From the IMG/VR virus record IMGVR_UViG_3300021407_000013, positions 1 to 64,000 of that record: a stretch of 64,000 nt of DNA; one strand, 5' to 3'. The stretch is from a virus. Position numbers and translations under genes: made by a program. The first letter of the stretch is position 1; each line of letters opens with the position of its first letter. Positions 56,205-64,000 of this stretch are shown piece after piece. The notes under the pieces are model-generated. The model had not been told where the DNA came from and searched no databases. It saw only the letters and a program-made list of their open reading frames with translations.

Positions 56205-56402
56205 TAGCTTGGCGCGATCCAGCACAGAGCTTGGGTACAATGGCTTTTCCATCGAAGCTAATATCTGATGGTGCATGTGATGGCATCCCTGATGACGCGC
56301 CAATTTAGACCCTGGGCAAAGGGAAGGTTCAAGTGGTCCGGTAGAAGTCCGGTGAAAGGCCCTGCATCGAGCCCCGCCACATTTATTGAAAAGGAAGAAG
56401 TT
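56205..56402 (+). ncRNA. Structured noncoding RNA candidate
   Basis: An 8-bp perfect outer stem, TTGGCGCG at 56,209-56,216 with CGCGCCAA at 56,296-56,303, encloses an AGCTT/AAGCT plus ATGG/CCAT hairpin and a GATG/CATC arm. A second domain follows (GGGC...GCCC with a CCGG/CCGG loop). The reading frame of the next gene stays open through it, but its SD and best start are downstream. No known class recognised. Confidence 0.45.
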
Positions 56403-56678
56403 GTGGACGCTAGAGAATTTGATTGTATAGATTGCAATTCCCATGTTTATACTTGGTCAGATGACACAAGAGAACGCTGTGCCGTTTGCACATGGATTCA
56501 TAATTTGCCAGATTTAACACAGGCAGAAATTGACGAAATACGTGTATTGACTGCCACTCCTATACTTCAAAAATATAGGGATGATAGTTTCCCAGAAAGA
56601 AATTGTGACTACTGCGGGAACCTATACAAAGGTCCAGCAGTTTATTGCAGTCATGTATGTGCTCTGAAGGACGCATAA
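56403..56678 (+). CDS. Zinc-binding protein with GTG start
   Basis: 91 residues from GTG 56,403 with AAGGAAG about 7 nt upstream; the frame is open from 56,268 but that part covers the structured RNA. FDCIDCNSHVY, RCAVCTW and NCDYCGNLYKGPAVYCSHVC are two zinc sites. Function unknown. Confidence 0.5.
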   Translation: MDAREFDCIDCNSHVYTWSDDTRERCAVCTWIHNLPDLTQAEIDEIRVLTATPILQKYRDDSFPERNCDYCGNLYKGPAVYCSHVCALKDA

Positions 56679-56679
56679 G

Positions 56680-57234
56680 ATGAATGAAGATGTCCGTGAT
56701 ATGTTTGGTTTTGTAGCGCCATCGCAAGAGCAATTGACGTCCATATCGAAATGGGCGAGCAAGGCTTTAGAGCTACAAGCTGAGATTGAGCAAGTTGAGG
56801 CGCACCTAAAAGAATTGAATAGAGAATTAGCTCAAATCGAAGAAGTCGATTTACCCAGAGCTATGATGTCTGCTGGCTCCGAAGAATTTACTATGACCGG
56901 AGGCGGTAAGATTTCAATAGACGATGTTATCCAGGGCAGTCTCGCTAAAGGTGAAGAAAAGCGGGAATATGCGATCCAGTGGGTGGCAGAAAATGACGGC
57001 CAAGAAATTATAAAAAGGCATTTCGAGATAGACTACACCAGAGGTCAACATAGCTACGCTATGGCTTTGCGTAAACTGCTAGAAGAAAATCAAGTACACT
57101 TCGACGAATTTGAGAGTATTCATACAAGTACCTTCAAAGCATTCTTACGTGAGAAGTTGCGTAAGAATATCATGCCTCCGTTTGATAAGATGGGCTTTAG
57201 GTTCTTCAAAAAAGCCATCATTAAGCCGAAGTAA
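56680..57234 (+). CDS. Conserved phage coiled-coil protein
   Basis: 184 residues. Coiled coil in the first third (ALELQAEIEQVEAHLKELNR), then an alpha-beta domain that includes MTGGGKISIDDVIQGSLAKG, REYAIQWVAENDGQEIIKRH and TSTFKAFLREKL. A pattern widely seen in phage early/replication clusters. The start has RDMFGF, another DLF-like peptide. Function unknown. Confidence 0.55.
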   Translation: MNEDVRDMFGFVAPSQEQLTSISKWASKALELQAEIEQVEAHLKELNRELAQIEEVDLPRAMMSAGSEEFTMTGGGKISIDDVIQGSLAKGEEKREYAIQWVAENDGQEIIKRHFEIDYTRGQHSYAMALRKLLEENQVHFDEFESIHTSTFKAFLREKLRKNIMPPFDKMGFRFFKKAIIKPK

Positions 57235-57238
57235 GAAC

Positions 57239-58120
57239 ATGACAGAGATTCAAATCATAGGCGCTGGTATGGCAGGATTATTGGCTGCCAATATCTTGAG
57301 GCGCCACAGAGTAACGGTCTTTGAAAAGCAGGCAGAACTGCCAAATAATCATCACGCAGTCTTGCGATTTAAAAACCCAGAAATAGGCAATCTTTTGGGT
57401 ATTCCTTTTAAAAAAGTTAATATGATTAAAACTTACATGCCATCTATGAATGTAGTAGCTGACAGTCTTACATATTCAAAGAAAGTAACTGGTAAGTATC
57501 TATCAAATAGATCCATTATAGAAGGTACTGTTCAAGCAGAACGGTATATTGCGCCAACAAATCTAATTGAACAAATGGCACAGAACGTGCTAGTTAGTTA
57601 TGGCACAGATTTCAAACCATTGCAAAATAAAGCGAATATTCCAATCAAAGTTATTTCAACTATACCTATGCCAACATTAATGGCACTGCTAGAATACGAA
57701 CATGAGATTGATTTCGAGAGCAGACCTGGAATAGTATTCACAGGTAGAGTGTTGAACTGTGATGCTTATGTTTCTGTTTTATTTCCAGGTGGAGAACCTT
57801 ATAGTCGCGCCACTATAACAGGCGACCAGCTAATGATAGAGTTTCCAAATACGACAGAACTTCCTGAAACTATTGATATAGCTCGCGCCTATTGGGCATT
57901 AGGTCTTTCAGATTCAGTTGTTTTAGACGCTGATTTTAAAAAACAAGGCTACTTCAAAATCAGCGAGATAGATGAAGCTGAACGCAAGGCGTTTATGCGT
58001 TGGGCAACTGTCACGCACGGTATCTATTCTCTGGGGCGCTACGCGACTTGGCGACCAAAACTGTTATTGGACGATCTAGTCCACGATATTCGCAAGATAG
58101 AAGGATGGATCTGTAAATGA
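57239..58120 (+). CDS. FAD-dependent oxidoreductase-like protein
   Basis: 293 residues from ATG 57,239. The Rossmann dinucleotide motif IIGAGMAGLLAANIL is at residues 5-19, followed by HRVTVFEKQAE (Glu at the end of strand 2, for the ribose). The rest is a divergent substrate domain. The C-terminus LGRYATWRPKLLLDDLVHDI resembles flavin amine oxidase and UDP-galactopyranose mutase-type ends. Reaction unknown; its place before ThyX suggests nucleotide or base chemistry. Confidence 0.6.
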   Translation: MTEIQIIGAGMAGLLAANILRRHRVTVFEKQAELPNNHHAVLRFKNPEIGNLLGIPFKKVNMIKTYMPSMNVVADSLTYSKKVTGKYLSNRSIIEGTVQAERYIAPTNLIEQMAQNVLVSYGTDFKPLQNKANIPIKVISTIPMPTLMALLEYEHEIDFESRPGIVFTGRVLNCDAYVSVLFPGGEPYSRATITGDQLMIEFPNTTELPETIDIARAYWALGLSDSVVLDADFKKQGYFKISEIDEAERKAFMRWATVTHGIYSLGRYATWRPKLLLDDLVHDIRKIEGWICK

Positions 58121-58392
58121 AAAAGCCACCGCCTTTAGGTGATCAAGCAATACAACCAGAATACAAAGAGAAGATGATAGCTCTAGCGCAAGCTGTCGAT
58201 GAACTCTTTAATGGAGAAGCCAAAGGCAAAGACAAAAAAGTTGGCTTTGTATTGCTCGTATTTCCATTTGGAAACGAAGATGGGCGCTGCAATTATATCA
58301 GCAACGGTGCTGATAGAAAAGACATTGTTGTTATGATGAAAGAGCAGATTAAACGATTTGAAGGCCAAAAAGAAGAAGTTGGGAGAGCATAA
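58117..58392 (+). CDS. Conserved small phage protein
   Basis: 91 residues. VGFVLLVFPFGNEDGRCNYI-SNGADRKDIVVMMKEQIKRF-EGQ is a motif common to short phage proteins (GFxLLVFPF...GRCNYISNGxDR). Function unknown. Overlaps the oxidoreductase gene and adjoins ThyX. Confidence 0.6.
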   Translation: MKKPPPLGDQAIQPEYKEKMIALAQAVDELFNGEAKGKDKKVGFVLLVFPFGNEDGRCNYISNGADRKDIVVMMKEQIKRFEGQKEEVGRA

Positions 58393-59135
58393 TGAAAGTC
58401 ACACTAATCGACGGAACAGGTTTTGGATCTCCAAATCCAAGTCGTTATGCTGCAAATATGATCGCATATACTCGATCAACAAGACTCAATATGTCTCCAG
58501 GATTACTTGCTGAAATACAAGCCAAAGAGGATTATGAAGTCCTTAAAGAACTAGAATTGGCAGCAGGTACTATTCCATCTAGTTGGGAGTTCGTGCAATT
58601 TACATTCGTCATAGAGAAGGTGACGCGAGCATTCACCCATCAATTGGTGCGTACCAGACACGCCTCATATGCCCAACAAGCTATGCGTATTGTTGAGATG
58701 AAAGATTTTGAGTACGCAACAGGTCCAACATTAACTGGACATTATAAAGGCATGTATGAAGATACTATGAAGAAAATAGCAGAGACATATGAATTTCTTG
58801 TTGATACAGAAGGAGTAGCTGCTGAAGACGCTCGTGGATTATTGCCAACAAATATTCTCACCAATATCTGTATGCACATCAACATGCGTAATTTTGTTAA
58901 TTTGACAAGAAAGCGTGTCAGCAAACGAGTGCAAGATGAGTACAGGAATGTGCTTGATGCCTCAATAATGGAGGTCGAGAAAGTATATCCGTGGTTCTAT
59001 CTTTTTTATAAGAACGACGGTTTCAAAGCCAGAGTAGATCTGCAAAATATGATCTATGACAACAAGAAACTATCTTCTGAAGAAAAGGTTGACATGGTTA
59101 AGAAATTGGATATAATAGGAGGGCAAGAACTATAA
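58392..59135 (+). CDS. thyX: Flavin-dependent thymidylate synthase-like (ThyX)
   Basis: 247 residues. The ThyX motif region is RTRHASYAQQAMR at residues 87-99, against RHRxxSxxxxSxR in most enzymes: the second His is Thr88, the late Ser is Ala97, while Arg87, Arg89, Ser92 and Arg99 are kept. Helices and a C-terminal MNMRNFVNLTRKRVS region (NLRNLIHFLxxR-like) also match. It should convert dUMP to dTMP with methylene-THF and FAD, unless the changes have altered its substrate. Confidence 0.8.
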   Translation: MKVTLIDGTGFGSPNPSRYAANMIAYTRSTRLNMSPGLLAEIQAKEDYEVLKELELAAGTIPSSWEFVQFTFVIEKVTRAFTHQLVRTRHASYAQQAMRIVEMKDFEYATGPTLTGHYKGMYEDTMKKIAETYEFLVDTEGVAAEDARGLLPTNILTNICMHINMRNFVNLTRKRVSKRVQDEYRNVLDASIMEVEKVYPWFYLFYKNDGFKARVDLQNMIYDNKKLSSEEKVDMVKKLDIIGGQEL

Positions 59136-59320
59136 TGGAACTCAAACTTAGCTGGGCAGAAGAAATAGCCCTAGATGTCTCAATGTGTTATCAACAAGGT
59201 AAAACTGCGCGACAGAGAGGTGAGAGTAGATTTACCAATCCCTATACCAAAGTAAAGTTCACTTACGAGCAAGCTTGGGATACAGGTTGGACTGACGAGG
59301 ACGGCCTTATAAACCAATGA
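59135..59320 (+). CDS. Small protein of nucleotide metabolism cluster
   Basis: 61 residues, begins at the ThyX stop, helical with ARQRGESRFTNPY in the middle and GWTDEDGLINQ at the end. Typical of short phage proteins that follow nucleotide genes. Function unknown. Confidence 0.45.
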   Translation: MELKLSWAEEIALDVSMCYQQGKTARQRGESRFTNPYTKVKFTYEQAWDTGWTDEDGLINQ

Positions 59321-59763
59321 TTGTAGTAGTTGATCTCGATCATACTGTGTCTGACGCGTTTTGGCGCGACAGTATGATTGGCATCAATCCTTGGGATGAA
59401 TATTACGAAAATGCTAAGTATGATAAGCCATTTAAGAATGTAGCCAATTTAATTAATTCTCTTTCTGCTATGAATTATGAGATTATAGCATTTACTGGAA
59501 GGCCGGAAAAATTCAGAACACTAACTGTTAGTTGGTTAGTGCGGAATAGAATTGACATAGACACTATCTTGATGCGCCCAGACGAGGATTATACCAAAAA
59601 CAGCGAATTGAAACTTAGAATGATCAAAGATCATTTTAAGGGTATTTATCATCAAATTCATTTTATTATAGATGATAACGAAGAATCAGTATTAGAGTTT
59701 TACAAATTGGGAATACCTACTCTGCAAATCAGAAATGTAAGACCAAAGGATCTGTTTGCATGA
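59317..59763 (+). CDS. HAD phosphatase, Pnkp 3'-phosphatase-like
   Basis: 148 residues. DLDHTVSD (Asp6, Asp8) is the nucleophile loop, AFTGRPEKFR the second motif, ILMRPDEDYTKNSELKLRMI the Lys region and IIDDNEES the acid pair. The R-P-D-E-D-Y-x-x-N run is characteristic of polynucleotide 3'-phosphatases like the C-terminal half of T4 Pnk. Ends PKDLFA, a possible clamp-binding tail. It could remove 3' or cyclic phosphates, including those made by the hammerheads. Confidence 0.65.
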   Translation: MIVVVDLDHTVSDAFWRDSMIGINPWDEYYENAKYDKPFKNVANLINSLSAMNYEIIAFTGRPEKFRTLTVSWLVRNRIDIDTILMRPDEDYTKNSELKLRMIKDHFKGIYHQIHFIIDDNEESVLEFYKLGIPTLQIRNVRPKDLFA

Positions 59764-60047
59764 CAACAGAAACAGAACGCGCCATAATGTTAGCTGAGAC
59801 ATTAATAGGAATTATGAAAGAGCGCGAAAAGAAATATGGTAGCAATGAAAGTAAAACAGCCCAGATATTGATGATATTATTTCCAGATGGATTCAAAATT
59901 GAACATGAGGAGGCAGCGGCAAAATTCAAACTCTTAATCTATGTCATAGATAAACTTAGTAGATATTCAAAAGAAGGAGACGTAGATTCATTATTAGATT
60001 TAGCTGGTTATGCGTTAAGACTAGCAGCGTTTGATCCACGGGAGTAG
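59760..60047 (+). CDS. MazG/DUF1599-like small protein
   Basis: 95 residues. ETLIGIMKEREKKYGSNESK, LIYVIDKLSRYSKEGDVDSL and LLDLAGYALRL follow a K-Y-G ... K-x-S-R-Y ... D-x-L-D-L-A-G-Y-A pattern common in phage nucleotide-pool proteins. Overlaps the phosphatase gene by 4 bp. Likely nucleotide metabolism, not proven. Confidence 0.5.
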   Translation: MTTETERAIMLAETLIGIMKEREKKYGSNESKTAQILMILFPDGFKIEHEEAAAKFKLLIYVIDKLSRYSKEGDVDSLLDLAGYALRLAAFDPRE

Positions 60048-60052
60048 TAGCC

Positions 60053-60328
60053 ATGCCTGTAGCTGATAAGACACTAGCATACGTCAAATCTCTTCCGAAT
60101 ATGGAAGATGTGGAACTCATCGATCAATTTTTTAAAAAGAAAGGCCCAATTTCTAGGGCTGAAGTAGCTCTTCAAGTTGAAAGAAAAGCTAGCATCCAAA
60201 GCAAAAAACATTTAATTTGGATGCGTGATGCATTATTGGCAGCGTTTCCTTTACAACCGCCTCGATCCATACAACTACATGAACGAAATCAAGCACCAAT
60301 ATACAAAGCATTTGATACAAATAAATGA
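60053..60328 (+). CDS. Early protein of unknown function
   Basis: 91 residues, helical, basic (SRAEVALQVERKASIQSKKH). Overlaps the exonuclease gene by 4 bp. No family recognised. Confidence 0.45.
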   Translation: MPVADKTLAYVKSLPNMEDVELIDQFFKKKGPISRAEVALQVERKASIQSKKHLIWMRDALLAAFPLQPPRSIQLHERNQAPIYKAFDTNK

Positions 60329-60858
60329 TAGCTACAGTCTTTGACACAGAAACAACGGGGTTAATCATTAACCCCGCTCGTAAATTGGATACGCAGCCAG
60401 AAATTATATCGCTGGCTATGCAATCATTAATTGTGCCTAGTGGTGAATTACAAGTATCATATTATAAAGTCTTCAAACCAAAGAAGCCTATCCCTGAAGA
60501 GATTACGAAAATAACTGGATTCACTAATGACTCCGTCTCTGAGGCGCCACCAATTAAAGATCACTTGGATGATATAATTGTTTTCTTAGAAACATCAGAA
60601 TTAATTATTGGCCAAAACCTCGGCTTCGATATGAGTATGATAGAATTAGAATGCCAAAGAGAAAACAGAAAAATTAAATGGCCAAGAAAACTTGATCTTG
60701 TTGCCAGCACTATACACCTCAAAGGTTATCGTTTGAGTCTTAAGAACCTTCATACAGAATTGTTTGGAGTTGCGTTTGAAGATTCACATACCGCAGATGC
60801 AGACGTTGCAGCAACCGTGAGATGCACTGTGGAATTATATAAGCGCGGCTTGTTATGA
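60325..60858 (+). CDS. DnaQ-like 3'-5' exonuclease
   Basis: 177 residues, DEDDh type. ExoI: FDTETTG with Asp7 and Glu9. ExoII: IGQNLGFDMSMI. ExoIII: HTADADVAAT, with the catalytic His and Asp near the C-terminus. It should proofread for the DNA polymerase two genes downstream, which has no exonuclease of its own in the visible part. Confidence 0.85.
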   Translation: MIATVFDTETTGLIINPARKLDTQPEIISLAMQSLIVPSGELQVSYYKVFKPKKPIPEEITKITGFTNDSVSEAPPIKDHLDDIIVFLETSELIIGQNLGFDMSMIELECQRENRKIKWPRKLDLVASTIHLKGYRLSLKNLHTELFGVAFEDSHTADADVAATVRCTVELYKRGLL

Positions 60859-61121
60859 AGAAGGTGAAGTATTACGTGTCCAGATACAACAAGCAGGAAG
60901 CTGAAATCCCAGAGACATGGGAAGAGGCACATGAAATGCTAGAGCACGTAATGAGAAATTATAATAGCCATCGAGGCGGCAATAATGAGCGCCTCTCAGT
61001 TGCATGTCGTGTTGCATTTGGTATGTTTAATAGAGATAATTTAATACCAGATCCAACACATGCCTTAATGTTTTTGATGTTAAAGATTTGTGAACGCAAA
61101 GGAGCAGGGCTTGACAAATGA
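60855..61121 (+). CDS. Small protein between exonuclease and polymerase
   Basis: 88 residues, helical (NYNSHRGGNNERLSVACRVA). Overlaps both neighbours by a few bases, so it is translated with the polymerase. Function unknown. Confidence 0.5.
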   Translation: MKKVKYYVSRYNKQEAEIPETWEEAHEMLEHVMRNYNSHRGGNNERLSVACRVAFGMFNRDNLIPDPTHALMFLMLKICERKGAGLDK

Positions 61122-64000
61122 GAATCAAGTCAGAATATAGCTTTCGTCACGCATACGGAAAGATTGAAGACGTTCATAATCGGGTGCTTCAATGCGACTG
61201 GCTAGCAGCGCCCATCTCAGATCGTTTAAGCACATTTGGGTTTACAGATTGGGAAAAACTGTGCGACGAAGTTAAAGTTAAACCAGTGTTTGGTGTAGAG
61301 CTTGGAGTGACACCAATTCTAGGCCAGAAGAAACCGCCAGTGTCTTACTGGACCTTTTTCGCCACGAGCAAGCTCCGCACCATTAATGAATTAGTTCTCA
61401 AAGCTACATCCAAGACAGGCTATTATCCAGTCCTATCTTATGAAGAAGCTACTTCTACTCCAATAGAAGATGTCATAATAATTGTTGACAATAAAGTATT
61501 GCTAGAACAATTGGCTTTTTGTAATCATCCAAATAATCTATATATAGCATTATCTCCATCTACTCCAATTGGATTATTTAGAGAGGCAAAGAAATGGGGC
61601 TATAGATTTATTGCATCTTCAGATAATGTTTTTACATACCCAGATGACAAGCTGCCATATCATACGTTAATAGGAAAGAATTCTGAAACATCTTTGTTTC
61701 CTCAATACATTCTAACAGATGATGAATGGCGTGAGGCGCTACCATATGTAGTAACTGACGAAGATGCCCAAATGGCTATTATCAATAGAGATTTTGCATT
61801 GGACGTATGCAATGCAAAATTGCTTAAGGCTGACATATTCCGATCTACTCATAACTATTCATTAAGACAGATGTGCGAAGATGGCGCAGCAAAGTTGGGA
61901 ATAGATCTAAACGATCCAGTCTATGCAGAACGATTGGATAGAGAAATTCAATTAATTGAAGAAAAGAAATTCCAAGACTATTTCTTTATTGTGGCAGATT
62001 TGGTTGCTTATGCCAAAGAACACATGATAGTGGGGCCTGGTCGTGGATCTTCATCTGGTTCTCTGCTCTGTTACCTTTGTGGTATTACAAACGTCAATCC
62101 TATTAAATTTGGCTTACTCTTCGAGAGATTTATCGACGTCACAAGGGCGGACCTTCCTGACATTGATCTTGACTTTAGCGACGCTAAACGGCATTTGGTA
62201 TTTGATTATATCAAAGATAAATATGGGATAGAACATGTGGCGCGTCTAGGCTCAGTAATGAGCTATAAGCCAAGATCAATTCTCAATACGGCAGGACAGT
62301 CTTTGGGTATACCAAAATGGCTGTGCGACAAAGTAGCTGACACACTTATTGAGCGATCATCAAAAGATTCTCGGGCGCTACAATCATTTGAGGAGACTTT
62401 CTCTGACACAGAAATCGGAAGGAAACTACTCACGGAATATCCAGAGATTTCAGCAGTTTTTGAAGCTGAAGATCATGCAACTAATGCTGGCCAGCATGCA
62501 GCCGGTATCGCCATTACTAGTGGTGAAGTATTGGACTATGTTGCTATTGATGGTCGGACTGGCGGAATCATGGCAGATAAATATGATGCAGAAGTTCTCA
62601 ACATTCTTAAAATTGATATTTTGGGCCTATCTCAATTATCCGTTTTTGAACGAGCTTTAGAACTAATAGGTGAGGAACCCAAGAACGGCTTTCTTGAGGC
62701 GCTCCCATTAGATGATCAAAAGGCGTTCGATGTATTGAATAAGAAACAGTTCTCAGGTATCTTCCAGGCGAATGGAAAGAGCTTGCAGATTTTGTTTCAA
62801 TCTATTCATACGGATAGATTAGGAGATTTGGTAGCTATCACTTCTTTGTCGCGCCCAGGTCCAGTTGCTGCTGGTGGGGCAGTCCGTTGGACACGTAAGA
62901 GGATGGGAACAGAGCCAGCTACATATCATCATCCTATGTTAATTCCATTTTTGGAAGTTACATATGGCGAAGTAGTTTATCAAGAGCAGGTTATGAGTAT
63001 TTGTCGCGATGTTGGTAAGATGGATTTTCGCGGCGTTACTAAAATCAGAAAAGCTATGTCCAAATCTTTGGGCGTAGAAGAAATGAAGACTTTAGGCGAA
63101 CCTTTTATGAAGGGTGCGCTTGAGAATGGATTAGATCAAAAAACGGCAGATACTATTTGGGCAGAACTAATCCAAATGGGTGCTTGGTCGTTTAATCTAT
63201 CACATGCGCTTTCATATTCACTTATAACGTATTGGTGTTGCTGGCTTAAGGCATATCATCCTGTCGAGTTCGCAGCAGCCACTTTAGATAATGAGTACGA
63301 GCCTATGAAGCAACTCAGATTGCTTCGAGAGCTAGACATGGAAGGTATCAAATATAAGCCGTTAGATATTGAGGCATCTACCGATAGATGGAACATTAAA
63401 GTAGAGAATGACAAAAAGATCCTAGTTGGTCCTCTTACGAATATCAAAGGTGTCGGTCCAGTTACGGTGCGGAAGATATTAGAATCACGCAAACCTGGTG
63501 GCGCACCATTAACTCCTGCCATAATGGCTAAGCTAGAAACTGCGTCAACTAAGATAGATTCACTCACTCCGATTAGGGATGCAATCAATAAGATACATCC
63601 AGATTTGAGCAAGATCAATATTATATCAGAGCCTACTCCTATATGTGATCTCTATGCAGGGTTGAATGATCAATATACAATACTTGGGCTTGTCAAAAAG
63701 ATACAGCCTCGGGATGAGAATGATCTTCATTCGTTAGCAAAGAGAGATGGCAGAAGAATAGAAGGTCCATCTTGGAGTCTCAATCTGTTCGTGCATGACG
63801 ATACAGATGAGATATTATGTAAGATTGATAGATATGATTATTCAACTTCCGGTAAGAAAATTGAAGAGATTGCTGGTGCAGGCGACTCTTTGTATGCCAT
63901 TCGAGGGCGCATCCCAAGAGGCTTTAGAATGATTTTAATTTCAAATATAAGATATTTGGGTAAAATGTCTGATCTTGAAATTAAGGCGCAACCAAAACTG
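61118..64000 (+). CDS. dnaE: DNA polymerase III alpha subunit, 3' end cut by window edge
   Basis: 961 codons are visible and the frame is open at the edge. The PHP domain is degenerate (YSFRHAYGKIEDV, with most metal His missing). Palm: FFIVADLVAYAK, GPGRGSSSGSLLCY, then PDIDLDF with Asp348 and Asp350, and LKIDILGL with Asp500 as third carboxylate. Fingers and a helix-hairpin-helix region follow (LVGPLTNIKGVGPVTVRKIL), then the start of an OB-fold. This is the replicative polymerase of the phage. Confidence 0.9.
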   Translation, partial: MRIKSEYSFRHAYGKIEDVHNRVLQCDWLAAPISDRLSTFGFTDWEKLCDEVKVKPVFGVELGVTPILGQKKPPVSYWTFFATSKLRTINELVLKATSKTGYYPVLSYEEATSTPIEDVIIIVDNKVLLEQLAFCNHPNNLYIALSPSTPIGLFREAKKWGYRFIASSDNVFTYPDDKLPYHTLIGKNSETSLFPQYILTDDEWREALPYVVTDEDAQMAIINRDFALDVCNAKLLKADIFRSTHNYSLRQMCEDGAAKLGIDLNDPVYAERLDREIQLIEEKKFQDYFFIVADLVAYAKEHMIVGPGRGSSSGSLLCYLCGITNVNPIKFGLLFERFIDVTRADLPDIDLDFSDAKRHLVFDYIKDKYGIEHVARLGSVMSYKPRSILNTAGQSLGIPKWLCDKVADTLIERSSKDSRALQSFEETFSDTEIGRKLLTEYPEISAVFEAEDHATNAGQHAAGIAITSGEVLDYVAIDGRTGGIMADKYDAEVLNILKIDILGLSQLSVFERALELIGEEPKNGFLEALPLDDQKAFDVLNKKQFSGIFQANGKSLQILFQSIHTDRLGDLVAITSLSRPGPVAAGGAVRWTRKRMGTEPATYHHPMLIPFLEVTYGEVVYQEQVMSICRDVGKMDFRGVTKIRKAMSKSLGVEEMKTLGEPFMKGALENGLDQKTADTIWAELIQMGAWSFNLSHALSYSLITYWCCWLKAYHPVEFAAATLDNEYEPMKQLRLLRELDMEGIKYKPLDIEASTDRWNIKVENDKKILVGPLTNIKGVGPVTVRKILESRKPGGAPLTPAIMAKLETASTKIDSLTPIRDAINKIHPDLSKINIISEPTPICDLYAGLNDQYTILGLVKKIQPRDENDLHSLAKRDGRRIEGPSWSLNLFVHDDTDEILCKIDRYDYSTSGKKIEEIAGAGDSLYAIRGRIPRGFRMILISNIRYLGKMSDLEIKAQPKL

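Noticed and set aside
56268-56402. N-terminal extension of the zinc protein to 56,268
   Set aside because: It would translate the structured RNA, has no SD, and the first good SD is before GTG 56,403.
1-64000. CRISPR arrays, tRNA genes, integrase and transposases
   Set aside because: I looked for regular direct repeats, tRNA folds and recombinase motifs and saw none that hold up.

Overview
The window is one part of a large, tailed, contractile-tail (myovirus) phage genome of a Gram-negative host; the left and right edges cut through genes. The evidence is a complete virion module with a DUF3383-type sheath, a tail tube, a frameshifted tail chaperone, a Pam3/Mu-like simple baseplate, a DUF2184-type capsid, a DUF1073-type portal and TerL, plus a phage replication module with a C-family DNA polymerase. 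I see no rRNA, tRNA, integrase, transposase or CRISPR array.

Layout. (1) 1-24,691, minus strand: late genes. Read in transcription order they are a small gene, TerL, a Pro/Gly repeat protein, portal, a 58-residue gene, a Nudix-protease-scaffold fusion with a nested scaffold start, a capsid cement candidate, major capsid, neck genes, a cassette of Ig-like and collagen-like proteins, a Tad2-like anti-Thoeris protein, connector genes, sheath, tube, chaperone with a -1 slippery site, a tape-measure protein with two muralytic domains, then hub, spike and wedge proteins up to baseplate J. (2) 24,692-25,092: a divergent control region. (3) 25,093-31,724, plus: early genes opened by a NusG-like factor, then many small, often zinc-binding proteins, and at 30.76-31.42 kb a GC- and CpG-rich cassette with its own promoter and terminator. 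(4) 31,725-32,298: noncoding, with iterons and inverted repeats; my candidate origin. (5) 32.3-34.26 kb, minus: SF3-type helicase (DUF5906-like) operon; 34.39-35.31 kb, plus: a TerS-like gene; 35.34-37.55 kb, minus: DUF3631-type ATPase and small genes. (6) 37.6-51.1 kb, plus: a long cluster of small early genes punctuated by five type II hammerhead ribozymes. (7) 51.1-52.6 kb, minus: AEP-type primase. (8) 52.7-64 kb, plus: DNA metabolism (ligase, SSB-like protein, nucleotide diphosphohydrolase, FAD protein, ThyX, Pnkp-like phosphatase, DnaQ-like exonuclease, DNA polymerase III alpha).

How it works together. At least eight promoters share a -35 near TTGCTT, a 17-bp spacer ending in GC and an extended -10; they would be read by the host sigma-70 polymerase on entry. 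Several intrinsic terminators lie inside co-directional clusters, which fits a need for antitermination, possibly by the NusG-like protein that opens the early region. The five hammerheads each begin at the stop codon of one gene and end just before the Shine-Dalgarno of the next, so they should cut one polycistronic transcript into units with a hairpin at both ends. Ligase, primase, a Pnkp-like phosphatase, a zinc protein and one late protein end in a DLF peptide that resembles a sliding-clamp-binding motif.

The most notable items are the hammerhead array, the DLF C-termini, the promoter family, the Tad2-like gene inside the virion module, the nested scaffold start, and three or four structured noncoding regions that match nothing I can name. 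All calls come from reading the sequence; no database search was run.
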